From NCBI RefSeq assembly GCF_003852705.1, contig NZ_REFA01000010.1, positions 1 through 64,000 of the forward strand: DNA of 64,000 bases, written 5' to 3'. The position numbers and the translations under genes are program-made. Origin of the DNA: Amniculibacterium aquaticum (GTDB taxonomy: Bacteria; Bacteroidota; Bacteroidia; Flavobacteriales; Weeksellaceae). The notes under the pieces are model-generated. The model worked only from the letters and a program-made list of their open reading frames with translations, did not search any database and was not told where the DNA came from. The stretch's first letter is position 1; every line of letters begins with the position of its first letter. Below, in pieces: positions 52,331-60,233 of the stretch.

Positions 52331-53140
52331 TTATTTCTTCTTTTTCTTTTTATCGACACTTTCCCAAGCACCACCGGCTTCTTTGTATTTTACCAATTCA
52401 AATTTTTTGAAATCCTCGGTTCTGTACTGTATGTTCTCATTTCCTTCTTGGAAAGGAGTGATGTAAAAATAATCAGCATCTTTTTTATCGCCTTTGTTTC
52501 CTTTCTTAACTTCTGGTGCGAAGCTGGAAAATTTATAATTTGGCAAAATTTCTTCTAGCGATTTGTAGAATTTTTTATCCTCAGTTGGCGGAACTGTACT
52601 CATAATTCTGAACTTGTCCTCATCAACCCAAAGGAAGTATGATTTTTCATTCTTAGTTCTTTTGTCGTATGAAGAGAAGGAGTACAATTGCTTAGGAATG
52701 ATTTCAGAAATTTTTTCTGGATTTACTTCTGTGAAATACAATTTTCTGCTTGGATCAACAAAAGAGATAACATTGTCCATCACCAAAGGATTTTTGTAGT
52801 CTTTCTTTTTAAAGAATTGATCCAAAGCTTGCTCGGCATTGTTTCTTAATGTTTGCTCGTCTTTTTCCAATTTTTTAGTCACATTTGCAGGATAAATTTC
52901 CTTAACAAACTGAAACAAAACATTGGATTTTATTTTTGCCAAATGCGGATAAGCCTTTAGTTCTTCCGCTTTTACCAGCCAAAAGTACTGTTGAAAATAA
53001 TCGTCTTTATCTTTTTCCTTGATCGTTCTGTAGGAGACTGCCAATTTTTTAGAAGTATTTATATCTTCAAACTTATTGGATTGCCCAAATAGAACTCCAA
53101 CCGTAAAAGTTGCTAAAAGAAGTAGAGTATTTCTTTTCAT
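52331..53140 (-). CDS. Secreted protein of unknown function with a lysine tail
   Basis: I do not recognise the family. It has a signal peptide (MKRNTLLLLATFTVGVLFGQ), then a ~250-residue soluble domain rich in Lys, Glu and aromatic residues, with no membrane segments. It ends in six lysines after GGAWESVD. There is no T9SS sorting domain, so it is likely periplasmic. The frame is open 11 codons further upstream, but the ATG at 53140 gives a proper signal peptide. It is a single-gene unit with its own terminator. Confidence 0.8.
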   Translation of the reverse strand: MKRNTLLLLATFTVGVLFGQSNKFEDINTSKKLAVSYRTIKEKDKDDYFQQYFWLVKAEELKAYPHLAKIKSNVLFQFVKEIYPANVTKKLEKDEQTLRNNAEQALDQFFKKKDYKNPLVMDNVISFVDPSRKLYFTEVNPEKISEIIPKQLYSFSSYDKRTKNEKSYFLWVDEDKFRIMSTVPPTEDKKFYKSLEEILPNYKFSSFAPEVKKGNKGDKKDADYFYITPFQEGNENIQYRTEDFKKFELVKYKEAGGAWESVDKKKKKK

Positions 53141-53267
53141 ATTAATTTTAATTATTTTTTTAAAGGAGCTCAAATATAAATATTTTTTACAATATATAAG
53201 TGTAGTTCTTCTTTTTTTAATGAAATACCAAGAAAATGTATTGAACTCTATAAAAAAATCAACGCGA

Positions 53268-54929
53268 TTATTTTTTTACAGTCCCTAAAAGCGTTCCACT
53301 TACATTCCACGAACTGAAACTACTGCCTTCGTTTTCACCTTGCGGAATGCTTATTTTGATACGATGTTTTCCGGATTTCAAATTCCCAAGCGGGATGAAA
53401 TTCGGATTGGTCACCGTACCGGGACACCAATTGCTTCGGCTAAGATCTGAGGATGAAAGCCCATTTTCGAAATTTCCAGACGCCGGATTGTACAATCGAT
53501 AGCTTCCGCACTCCGAACGCCAAGGAATAAAGGAATGAACCAATTGACCGTCTATATAAACTGAATTGACCTTGGGTACGAATTCATCACCATTTCCCCA
53601 ACCTCCATGTCCGGTGGAAAGGTATCGAAGTGTGGCATTTTCCAAATCTTCTTTCAGGTCAAAGTCTATTTCCAAACCTTTGTCGTTGTTGAACATGGTG
53701 CTGTAGTCTTGTCCGGCCATCTCCATGATGTTCAGCGTGTTGAACAATGGAAGGTTGAAGTTGTTTTTGAAAACCTCGCCATCGTTTTTATGGATGGTAA
53801 TTTCCAAATCGATTTGGTGGCCGCCTTTGTCATAATTTCCGATAAAAGCACCTATCCACAGCTCTTTTCCAGAAAGTGAAGGACTCAGCTCGCTGATGTC
53901 TTGTCTATAATTGGCTTTTTCTTCCCAATTTTTACCTTTTAGTTGGATGTGGTTGAATTGTTTTACACCAAAAGGAGTGAAAAAGCGCATCAACTCAAGA
54001 GCGGGGAGATAATCTTTGGTGATTTCGACACCATAATATTTTTTACCGTTTCCGTTTTCGTATGCAGGTACGGCCTTAATGCCTTTTTCCAATGCATCCA
54101 AAAACGACATCGTTCGATCTTGAGGTACGGCGAAAACCGTCCCCGTTCTGTCATAAGCATCTCCTTTGGATTGTTCATTCAGCTGTACAAAAATCTGACT
54201 GCCGCTTGCTATTTCCGGGAATTTTATTTTTTTTAGAATGACCGTACCGTTGGCAAATCGTTTGATGATTTCGTCGGATTTGCTTTCTCCGCTAAAATTA
54301 ATTGTGGCTTGATCAAAAACGCTAAGGGTTTCGAATTTACTTTTCCACAACAAATCTTTGTACGAAAGACCGTCGGTGAATTTTGCTTTTTCGGTATTGA
54401 AAAGGGTACTGAAATCCATGCTTTTCACCTTTTTCAGCTCAGTAGCTTTGGTGGTTGTACTTCCGTTTCGGGTGACTTCCAATACCAAACCCAAGTTTTG
54501 TCCCATCAGATTGGGACCGGCAAAAAGGTTCAATTGATTGGTGTACCAAATTTCTATTGTATTGGAATTGACCGAGGTGATGGCTTTTTTGCACACATAA
54601 CCCAAGATTTTTTTGGTCTCGTCTTTTAGTTGGTAGGTGTAGCTTTTCAAGGCTTTGTCCGTTTCGGTTGCTGCAATTTCTTGATGAGCTAAAAAACCAA
54701 AGTATATCGTTTTGGATTCTTTACTGATGTTTTTTATAACCTCAAACGGAACTTGCTTTTCCTTTTTCAAGATGGACTCGGTCAGGATATAATTTTCATT
54801 GGGATTGGCAAAAACCACTACCGGATCTTGTGGTCTTGTTTTTCCTTCAAAAGAAGTTTGGTAGGTGATTTTATAATTTTGAGAAAATCCCAAAATGGAA
54901 ATGAATAAAAACAAAAGAGCTGTTCTCAT
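53268..54929 (-). CDS. GLPGLI-type domain fused to a PNGase F-like peptide-N-glycosidase (PNGase F-II architecture)
   Basis: A secreted enzyme predicted to cut whole N-glycans from glycoprotein asparagines. A signal peptide (MRTALLFLFISILGFS) is followed by a GLPGLI-like domain (~20-165; ETKKILGYVCKKA, IEIWYTNQLNLFAGPNLMGQ). From ~210 to the end lies the two-lobed PNGase F fold: LRYLSTGHGGWGNGDEF, VHSFIPWRSECGSYRLYNP and SSSDLSRSNWCPG match the C-terminal lobe of PNGase F from Elizabethkingia, including the Cys pair. The layout recalls PNGase F-II, whose N-terminal bowl-like domain is needed for activity (from memory). There is no T9SS tail, so it is probably periplasmic. Confidence 0.86.
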   Translation of the reverse strand: MRTALLFLFISILGFSQNYKITYQTSFEGKTRPQDPVVVFANPNENYILTESILKKEKQVPFEVIKNISKESKTIYFGFLAHQEIAATETDKALKSYTYQLKDETKKILGYVCKKAITSVNSNTIEIWYTNQLNLFAGPNLMGQNLGLVLEVTRNGSTTTKATELKKVKSMDFSTLFNTEKAKFTDGLSYKDLLWKSKFETLSVFDQATINFSGESKSDEIIKRFANGTVILKKIKFPEIASGSQIFVQLNEQSKGDAYDRTGTVFAVPQDRTMSFLDALEKGIKAVPAYENGNGKKYYGVEITKDYLPALELMRFFTPFGVKQFNHIQLKGKNWEEKANYRQDISELSPSLSGKELWIGAFIGNYDKGGHQIDLEITIHKNDGEVFKNNFNLPLFNTLNIMEMAGQDYSTMFNNDKGLEIDFDLKEDLENATLRYLSTGHGGWGNGDEFVPKVNSVYIDGQLVHSFIPWRSECGSYRLYNPASGNFENGLSSSDLSRSNWCPGTVTNPNFIPLGNLKSGKHRIKISIPQGENEGSSFSSWNVSGTLLGTVKK

Positions 54930-54955
54930 AATGGTTTTTTGGTTTAAATAAATAA

Positions 54956-54979
54956 TCCAAGGGAACTAAATCCCTTGGA
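54956..54979 (-). repeat. Short inverted repeat after the RNA methyltransferase gene
   Basis: TCCAAGGGA, 6-nt loop, TCCCTTGGA. On the minus strand it is followed by TTATTTATTTA, so it may end transcription from the RsmB-like gene before the PNGase gene. Its arms resemble the palindrome family (CCTT/AAGG) but are not the same sequence. Confidence 0.65.
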
Positions 54980-55051
54980 AAAATACAGTTTTGTATAACT
55001 ACGATTATGAATTGAAAGAACGCAATTCGTGATGATTAAAACTCTAATTTC

Positions 55052-56257
55052 TTACGCTTTTCTTTCAAGCATTGCCATGTAAAAGCCATCGAAACCTTGG
55101 CTCGGCAAGACTTTGTTTTCTTTTACAAATTTGAAATCCGGATTGTTGGCCAAAAATAATTTTATCTGATTTTCATTTTCGCTCGGTAGGATGGAGCAGG
55201 TTGCATAGACCAATTTCCCGCCTTTTTTTACCATTTTAGAATAGTCTTGAAGGATTTGTTCTTGTTCTTTTTTTATTCGATCGATAAAATCTTGATCGAT
55301 TTTCCACTTGCTGTCAGGATTTCTTCTTAAAACTCCAAGTCCAGAACATGGAGCATCTATTAAAAGTCGGTCGGCTTTTTCGTGCAATCTTTTGATGACT
55401 TTATTGTCGGTAATGGCACGGGTTTCTATGTTATGGGCACCGGCTCTTTTGGCCCTTCTTTTCAGTTCGGTTAGCTTCCAAGCATGGATGTCCAAGGCGA
55501 TAATTTGTCCTTTGTTTTCCATCATGGCTGCAAGGTGCAGGGTTTTACCACCGGCTCCAGCACAAGCATCAATTACTCGCATTCCCGGTTGTGCATCAAC
55601 ATATTCGCCAATCATTTGAGATCCGGCATCCTGAACTTCAAAAAATCCTTCTTTGAAAATAGAGGTCAAGAAAACATTTTTCTTTTCTTCCAACTGTACA
55701 GCATGACTAAAGCCCTGTACTGCAAAGCAATGTACATTTTCTTCTTTCAGCTCTTGGATCAGTCCCTTTGTGCTTGTTCTTAGAGAATTGGCTCTTAGGA
55801 TGGTCGGAGCTTGTACATTCAACGCATCCATTTCTCTTTCCCATTGGCTTCCCAATTCTTTTTCTAAAGTCTCAACCAACCAATCCGGAATGGAGTATTC
55901 AAAAGCTTTTGTAGGGACGGTTCCTTTTTTCAGTTTGTTAAGGATGTCTGCGGTTTTTATGCCTTCAAATTCTTCAAATTTTTTAAATTTGGTATTGCTC
56001 CACAGCAGATATGCAAGGATCAATTTGTAAACATTGGATGGTTTTACCCCTTCGCCCATGTAGTATTCCAATCTTTTTTTCCAACGGATGATGTTGTAGA
56101 AGATCTCGGAAACAACGGCTCTGTCTTGGCTTCCCCATTTTTTGTGAGCCTTCAATAATCGTTCGATTACTTTGTCGGCATATTTGTTTTTTTCAAAAAA
56201 AGTTTCTTGCAGAGAGTCGTGTATTCCTATCAGTAGGTTGCGGTGTATCAGTTCCAT
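55052..56257 (-). CDS. RNA cytosine-5 methyltransferase (RsmB/NOP2/Sun family)
   Basis: Uses S-adenosylmethionine to methylate C5 of cytosine in rRNA or tRNA. An N-terminal NusB-like helical domain (~1-110) is followed by the Rossmann methyltransferase domain: VIDACAGAGGKTLHLAAMM (SAM site), DAPCSGLGVLRRNPDSKWKI (PCSG motif IV) and VYATCSILPSENENQIKLFL (catalytic TCS motif VI). The length of 401 residues fits RsmB-like proteins. It is called RsmB by fold only; the RNA target is not known. A -7 box on the minus strand lies at 56275-56282. Confidence 0.92.
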   Translation of the reverse strand: MELIHRNLLIGIHDSLQETFFEKNKYADKVIERLLKAHKKWGSQDRAVVSEIFYNIIRWKKRLEYYMGEGVKPSNVYKLILAYLLWSNTKFKKFEEFEGIKTADILNKLKKGTVPTKAFEYSIPDWLVETLEKELGSQWEREMDALNVQAPTILRANSLRTSTKGLIQELKEENVHCFAVQGFSHAVQLEEKKNVFLTSIFKEGFFEVQDAGSQMIGEYVDAQPGMRVIDACAGAGGKTLHLAAMMENKGQIIALDIHAWKLTELKRRAKRAGAHNIETRAITDNKVIKRLHEKADRLLIDAPCSGLGVLRRNPDSKWKIDQDFIDRIKKEQEQILQDYSKMVKKGGKLVYATCSILPSENENQIKLFLANNPDFKFVKENKVLPSQGFDGFYMAMLERKA

Positions 56258-56381
56258 AAATTGTAAATATTTTGCAAAAATAAGGTTTTTGAATTTGGAA
56301 ATTGAAAGTTAATACAAAGGATATGGATTATTTGACTAAATATCTGTTTTATTTCAGGATAGACTTGTCGTTTCAAATTGG

Positions 56382-56389
56382 TATCTTTG
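56382..56389 (+). promoter_or_regulatory. -7 box (TATCTTTG) of the zinc-ribbon gene
   Basis: A perfect TAnnTTTG, 25 nt before the ATG at 56415. Confidence 0.58.
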
Positions 56390-56414
56390 CACAGAAAATT
56401 GAAAATTAAAGAAC

Positions 56415-56747
56415 ATGAGCGATTTGATGCCTTGCCCAAAATGTGGAAGCGAATTCACCTACGAACAAGATAATCTGCTGGTTTGCAGCCAGTGTTTTCA
56501 TGAATTTGATCCCAATGAAGTTGGAAATGAAGATAAAATTTTTGACATCAACGGAAACGAATTGCAAAATGGCGACTCGGTTGTGGTGATGAAAGATTTG
56601 CCTGTAAAAGGAGCACCTAAGCCTGTGAAAGCTGGGACAAAAGTTAAAAATATCCGTCTAAGACCGGATTCAGACCATAATATCGACTGCAAAATTGATG
56701 GTTTCGGAGCCATGGCTCTAAAATCTGAATTTGTTAAGAAAGCTTAA
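56415..56747 (+). CDS. PhnA/YjdM-family zinc-ribbon protein
   Basis: The 110-residue protein has an N-terminal zinc ribbon (MPCPKCGSEFTYEQDNLLVCSQC) and a C-terminal SH3-like domain (FDINGNELQNGDSVVVMKDLPVKG, then GTKVKNIRL). This is the YjdM family, once named PhnA but not a phosphonoacetate hydrolase. Function is unknown. It has its own promoter box and lies 15 bp before hemH. Confidence 0.92.
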   Translation: MSDLMPCPKCGSEFTYEQDNLLVCSQCFHEFDPNEVGNEDKIFDINGNELQNGDSVVVMKDLPVKGAPKPVKAGTKVKNIRLRPDSDHNIDCKIDGFGAMALKSEFVKKA

Positions 56748-56762
56748 TCCGATTTACCTGAT

Positions 56763-57776
56763 ATGTCTCCGAAAAAAGGAATTTTATTGGTGAATTTGGG
56801 TTCGCCAAAATCAACTCGTGTTGAAGATGTCAAAGAATACTTGGACGAATTTTTGATGGACGAAAGGGTTATCGACTATCGTTGGCTTTTCCGTGCTTTG
56901 TTGGTCAGAGGAATTATTTTGAAAACGAGACCCAAAAAATCGGCTGCAGCTTATGAAACGGTCTGGACCAAAGACGGATCGCCACTGATTGTTTTCACTG
57001 AAAAAATAAAAGTAAAACTTCAAAAATTGGTCGACTGTCCTGTGGAAATTGGGATGCGATATGCCGAACCCAGCATAGAAACGGGAATTAGAAAATTGGT
57101 AAACCAAGGGGTAGAAGAGATTGTGTTGTTCCCGTTGTATCCTCAATATGCTATGAGTACCACAGAAACGGTGGTGGAAAAGGCAAATGAAGTTAGGGAA
57201 AAATATTTTTCGGATGTTAAAATCTCGTTCGTACAGCCGTTTTATAACAAAGAAATCTACATCAATTGTTTGGCAGAAAGTATTCGGGAGAAATTACCGG
57301 AAAATTATGATGCTTTGCAGTTTTCCTACCACGGTGTTCCGGAGAGGCATCTGTATAAAACGGATCCTACCAAAACCTGTCGTATCGACAATTGCTGTCA
57401 GCAAGAAAGTCTGCCAGCACATCCGTATTGCTACCGACATCAATGTTTTGAAACCACAAGATTGGTAACCGAAAAATTGCAAATCCCGAATGAAAAAGTC
57501 GTGGTTTCTTTCCAATCTCGTTTAGGAAATGACAAATGGATAGAGCCTTACACTGATGCTACTTTGCAAAGTTTGCCTAAAAAAGGAGTGAAAAATTTGG
57601 CCATTTGTTGTCCGGCATTCGTGTCCGATTGTTTGGAAACTTTGGAAGAGATTTCAGTAGAAGGTAAAGAAGAATTTCTACATTCAGGAGGCGAAAGTTT
57701 CAACTATATCCCATGTCTGAACGATGAGGATCGTTGGATAGAAGTCGTAAAAGAACTTTGTCTGGAACTGATGTAA
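56763..57776 (+). CDS. hemH: Ferrochelatase
   Basis: Inserts iron into the porphyrin at the end of haem synthesis. KKGILLVNLGSP at the N-terminus, the catalytic histidine in FSYHGVPERHL and the Glu site in CLETLEEI are present. The length of 337 residues is normal for the membrane-associated bacterial type. Between ~205 and 225 there is a cluster of five cysteines (CRIDNCC, YCYRHQC) that could hold a 2Fe-2S cluster, as some bacterial ferrochelatases do with internal cysteines. It follows the zinc-ribbon gene by 15 bp. Confidence 0.96.
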   Translation: MSPKKGILLVNLGSPKSTRVEDVKEYLDEFLMDERVIDYRWLFRALLVRGIILKTRPKKSAAAYETVWTKDGSPLIVFTEKIKVKLQKLVDCPVEIGMRYAEPSIETGIRKLVNQGVEEIVLFPLYPQYAMSTTETVVEKANEVREKYFSDVKISFVQPFYNKEIYINCLAESIREKLPENYDALQFSYHGVPERHLYKTDPTKTCRIDNCCQQESLPAHPYCYRHQCFETTRLVTEKLQIPNEKVVVSFQSRLGNDKWIEPYTDATLQSLPKKGVKNLAICCPAFVSDCLETLEEISVEGKEEFLHSGGESFNYIPCLNDEDRWIEVVKELCLELM

Positions 57777-57797
57777 TTAAAAACTTTAATAAAAATT

Positions 57798-57823
57798 AAA
57801 ACGAGCTGAAAAGCTCGTTTTTT
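57798..57823 (+). terminator. hemH terminator
   Basis: A 10-bp stem (57798-57807 with 57812-57821), GAAA tetraloop and T-run. Confidence 0.92.
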
Positions 57824-57834
57824 GTTGGTTACAG

Positions 57835-57866
57835 AATCCTTCAAGGATTTTAAATCCTTGAAGGAT
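57835..57866. repeat. Nested palindrome repeat, copy 3
   Basis: AATCCTTCAAGGATT, TT spacer, then AAATCCTTGAAGGATT: the same inverted pair as copies 1 and 2. Its right arm is part of the first unit of the 47-bp direct repeat that follows. Confidence 0.85.
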
Positions 57867-57941
57867 TGAATTATCGAATCTGCTTTTTTAGAAGTTTTAA
57901 ATCCTTGAAGGATTGAATTATCGAATTTGTTTTCTTAGTTC
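57848..57941. repeat. 47-bp tandem direct repeat carrying the plug gene's last codons
   Basis: Unit A (57848-57894) and unit B (57895-57941) are identical over their first 32 bp and differ at 6 of 47 positions in all. Unit B contains the stop and last codons of the plug gene; unit A, downstream on the minus strand, still encodes LLKKQIR-stop against ELRKQIR-stop. Most differences in the coding part are silent (AAG/AAA, CAG/CAA). The shared 32 bp include one arm of the palindromic repeat. Confidence 0.88.
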
Positions 57942-59126
57942 TCCGTATCCGATTAGGGCATCGTAGCTTTTGCCAAAAGGCGTGTAGTATAACAAACCTT
58001 GGTACAGGTTTTCCGTTTGCCAGAAATTGCCATTCACTTCACCGTAATTCAGGATTCCGTTGCTGTCTTTTGTTGCTAAAATATAATTGTAGAATCCTTG
58101 TTTCAGATAGATTTTTGCGATGTATTTTTTTGCACTATTGTCGTACTGCATTTGGCTTTTTTCATCGGCAGTATAGTCGTTGAAAAGACCAAGGACAAAG
58201 ATTTCTTTATCGGTTTTTTCCGAATCCAATACAAAATGTACCCAAGAGTAATCGGCTTCGTTATCGGCATTTCTTTCAATTCCCAAATCGCTGCGTCTGA
58301 AGTAAAAAGCACCGTTGACATCGGGTTGGTATTGGTAATTGTTCGGGAAAGCCCAAACGGGATGCAGGTAAGTATAATTTTCTCCATCTTTATTTTCCAC
58401 ACCAGAGACCATGTCGAAAGGTCGGTCTATATTTTTATTGTCAAAATAATAAAACTCGTTGTTGCCAGGAAACGCCAAATTCATTTGTTGAAATAGCAAC
58501 TGGCTGCCCATCACCGTACTCGGTTTGAGGTTGTATATTCCCAGATTCCAATTGTTGTTTTGGATCATATTCAGACTTATAGAATTGACATTAGAAAGCA
58601 AAGACTGAGATTTGGATATCGCTTGTACCTCAATTCTTTGGTTCAGGTTGGGATTTCTGGCATCGGACAATCGAGAAAGATTGATACCCAATTGTGCACC
58701 GTCTTCAACAATACAAAATCTTTTGCTGAACAATGGATTTTCTGGACTGTCGGTGTAAACGATAATTTCAAAATTTCCTGAAATTTTTGGTTGAATTTTA
58801 TCGTTGGGGAAAGTCATACGATAGTGGGTGTATTTTTGGAAAGTATTGAAGGAATATTGTCGGTCATCGATCAATCCGCTAAGGCTGCCCGTAGCAAACT
58901 CGGAGAAGAAAAGACCGTCTTCTTTCCAATTTCTATCGTAATGTTTTAGGGTGTATCTGTAGATTTCGGATGAATTGCTGAGATCGTCAAAATTCAGAAT
59001 CAATTGATCAGAAAAGCCAATAATAGGCGTTTCGTCATTGGTTTTAGGATTGAAAAGCTGTACGCTTCTGATGTCCTGAGCTAGACAAAAAAAGGAAAGG
59101 AAGAGGGACAGGATGGTAATTTTCAT
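57918..59126 (-). CDS. Type IX secretion system plug protein (DUF5103)
   Basis: The 402-residue protein has a signal peptide (MKITILSLFLSFFCLAQ) followed by beta-rich domains. QLFNPKTNDETPIIGFSDQLILNFDDL, then YRYTLKHYDRNWK, are typical of the DUF5103 family. That family was identified as the plug that closes the SprA translocon pore on the periplasmic side. It therefore belongs with porX and the T9SS-tagged small protein of this window, though they are far apart. The last codons lie in a tandem repeat (57848-57941), so the C-terminus may be recombinant. Confidence 0.87.
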   Translation of the reverse strand: MKITILSLFLSFFCLAQDIRSVQLFNPKTNDETPIIGFSDQLILNFDDLSNSSEIYRYTLKHYDRNWKEDGLFFSEFATGSLSGLIDDRQYSFNTFQKYTHYRMTFPNDKIQPKISGNFEIIVYTDSPENPLFSKRFCIVEDGAQLGINLSRLSDARNPNLNQRIEVQAISKSQSLLSNVNSISLNMIQNNNWNLGIYNLKPSTVMGSQLLFQQMNLAFPGNNEFYYFDNKNIDRPFDMVSGVENKDGENYTYLHPVWAFPNNYQYQPDVNGAFYFRRSDLGIERNADNEADYSWVHFVLDSEKTDKEIFVLGLFNDYTADEKSQMQYDNSAKKYIAKIYLKQGFYNYILATKDSNGILNYGEVNGNFWQTENLYQGLLYYTPFGKSYDALIGYGELRKQIR

Positions 59127-59231
59127 GAATTTTGAAATTTTAAAATGAAAACTCTTTTTACAAAAGGTAAATCTATTAAAAAAAGGCGATCAAAACAGAA
59201 CCGTTTCTATGATTTGCAGAGCGATCAAAAT

Positions 59232-59645
59232 CTATTTTGCTTTGTAGATTAATTTTCTTTTGTAGTACAAGGTTTTGTCATTGATGTTGTAGGTGTATCG
59301 GTTGAATTTGTACAAACCGTTATTGCTTGGGTTTAAAATAAATTGCTTGTTGTTGGGCAGGAACAATTCTGCTTTTGTTTGGTCGTTGTTGAATAGAATG
59401 AATGCGCTGAATACAGCTTCATCTTCTTTTGTTTCAACAGGATCCAATCGTTGCCCTTCGTTGAAAACTTGAATGCAATTTTTTTTCAATTTACTCCATG
59501 TTTGTCCAGCAGCAGGTAGGCAGCCGTGGTTGTCCTTCTCGCCTCCGATGGACTGGATTTCTTTATTGTTTTGGTGTTGACTGTAGCATAGTGTAAAAGC
59601 AAACAATCCCCAGCTTAAGAAAAGTATTTTTGTGGTTTTGTACAT
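59232..59645 (-). CDS. Small secreted protein of unknown function
   Basis: The 137-residue protein has a signal peptide (MYKTTKILFLSWGLFAFTLC, with YSQ before the cut). A characteristic block follows: HGCLPAAGQTWSKLKKNCIQVFNEG, with two cysteines that could form a disulfide. I recall similar blocks in other Bacteroidota secreted proteins, but I know of no function. There is no lipobox and no T9SS tail. It is followed closely by another secreted unknown (gap of 18 bp upstream), so they may be co-expressed. Confidence 0.8.
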   Translation of the reverse strand: MYKTTKILFLSWGLFAFTLCYSQHQNNKEIQSIGGEKDNHGCLPAAGQTWSKLKKNCIQVFNEGQRLDPVETKEDEAVFSAFILFNNDQTKAELFLPNNKQFILNPSNNGLYKFNRYTYNINDKTLYYKRKLIYKAK

Positions 59646-59663
59646 AAAAAAGTTGTTAAAATT

Positions 59664-60227
59664 TTATTGATGTGTTTTTTTTAGATAATTATCGACTTCA
59701 GACAATTGATCTGTTCCATAAATTGTGATGAAATGTCCGTTGGGTTTTAAAACAAAATAGGCTTCGCAACTGCCTTTTTTTGTGAAAATTTTATTGGAAA
59801 AATATCCCGAATCCAGAATATACAGAGGGTTTTGTTCGAGAATTTTTTTGAAGAAAGAATTCTTGGTATATACAAAAAAGTCTATCGCATTGTTATCATT
59901 ACAAATACGATTTGAAATTCGGATTCCATTTTTGATGACTCTTATTTTATCCGAATTATTAAGTTTTGCAAACGAACAAAAATACGCAGCATGGTTATAA
60001 TTTATGACGATGGCTTTATCTCTTGGTAGTTTGGTTTTCAACTCAATTTCCAATTCGCCCATCAAAATAGAATGTTCTTCTGGTTTTAGTTGGCCATAAA
60101 AGTATTGTCTGCTTCCTGAGTATGATGGGTCGAAGGGGTCGGTAATCACTTTTTTTTCATCAAACTTTAGTTGTGAATAAAGAAAGGTGAAGTTCAGTAA
60201 AAAACAAAAAAGAGTCATCTTTTTCAT
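59664..60227 (-). CDS. Secreted protein of unknown function
   Basis: The 187-residue protein has a signal peptide (MKKMTLFCFLLNFTFLYSQ). I do not recognise the family. The C-terminal ~50 residues (KKGSCEAYFVLKPNGHFITIYG) resemble the last strands of a thioredoxin-like fold, but there is no CxxC. Three cysteines are spread along the chain. It lies between the antiporter gene (6 bp upstream) and the second small secreted protein (18 bp downstream), so all three are likely one transcript. Confidence 0.8.
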   Translation of the reverse strand: MKKMTLFCFLLNFTFLYSQLKFDEKKVITDPFDPSYSGSRQYFYGQLKPEEHSILMGELEIELKTKLPRDKAIVINYNHAAYFCSFAKLNNSDKIRVIKNGIRISNRICNDNNAIDFFVYTKNSFFKKILEQNPLYILDSGYFSNKIFTKKGSCEAYFVLKPNGHFITIYGTDQLSEVDNYLKKTHQ

Positions 60228-60233
60228 AAAAAA

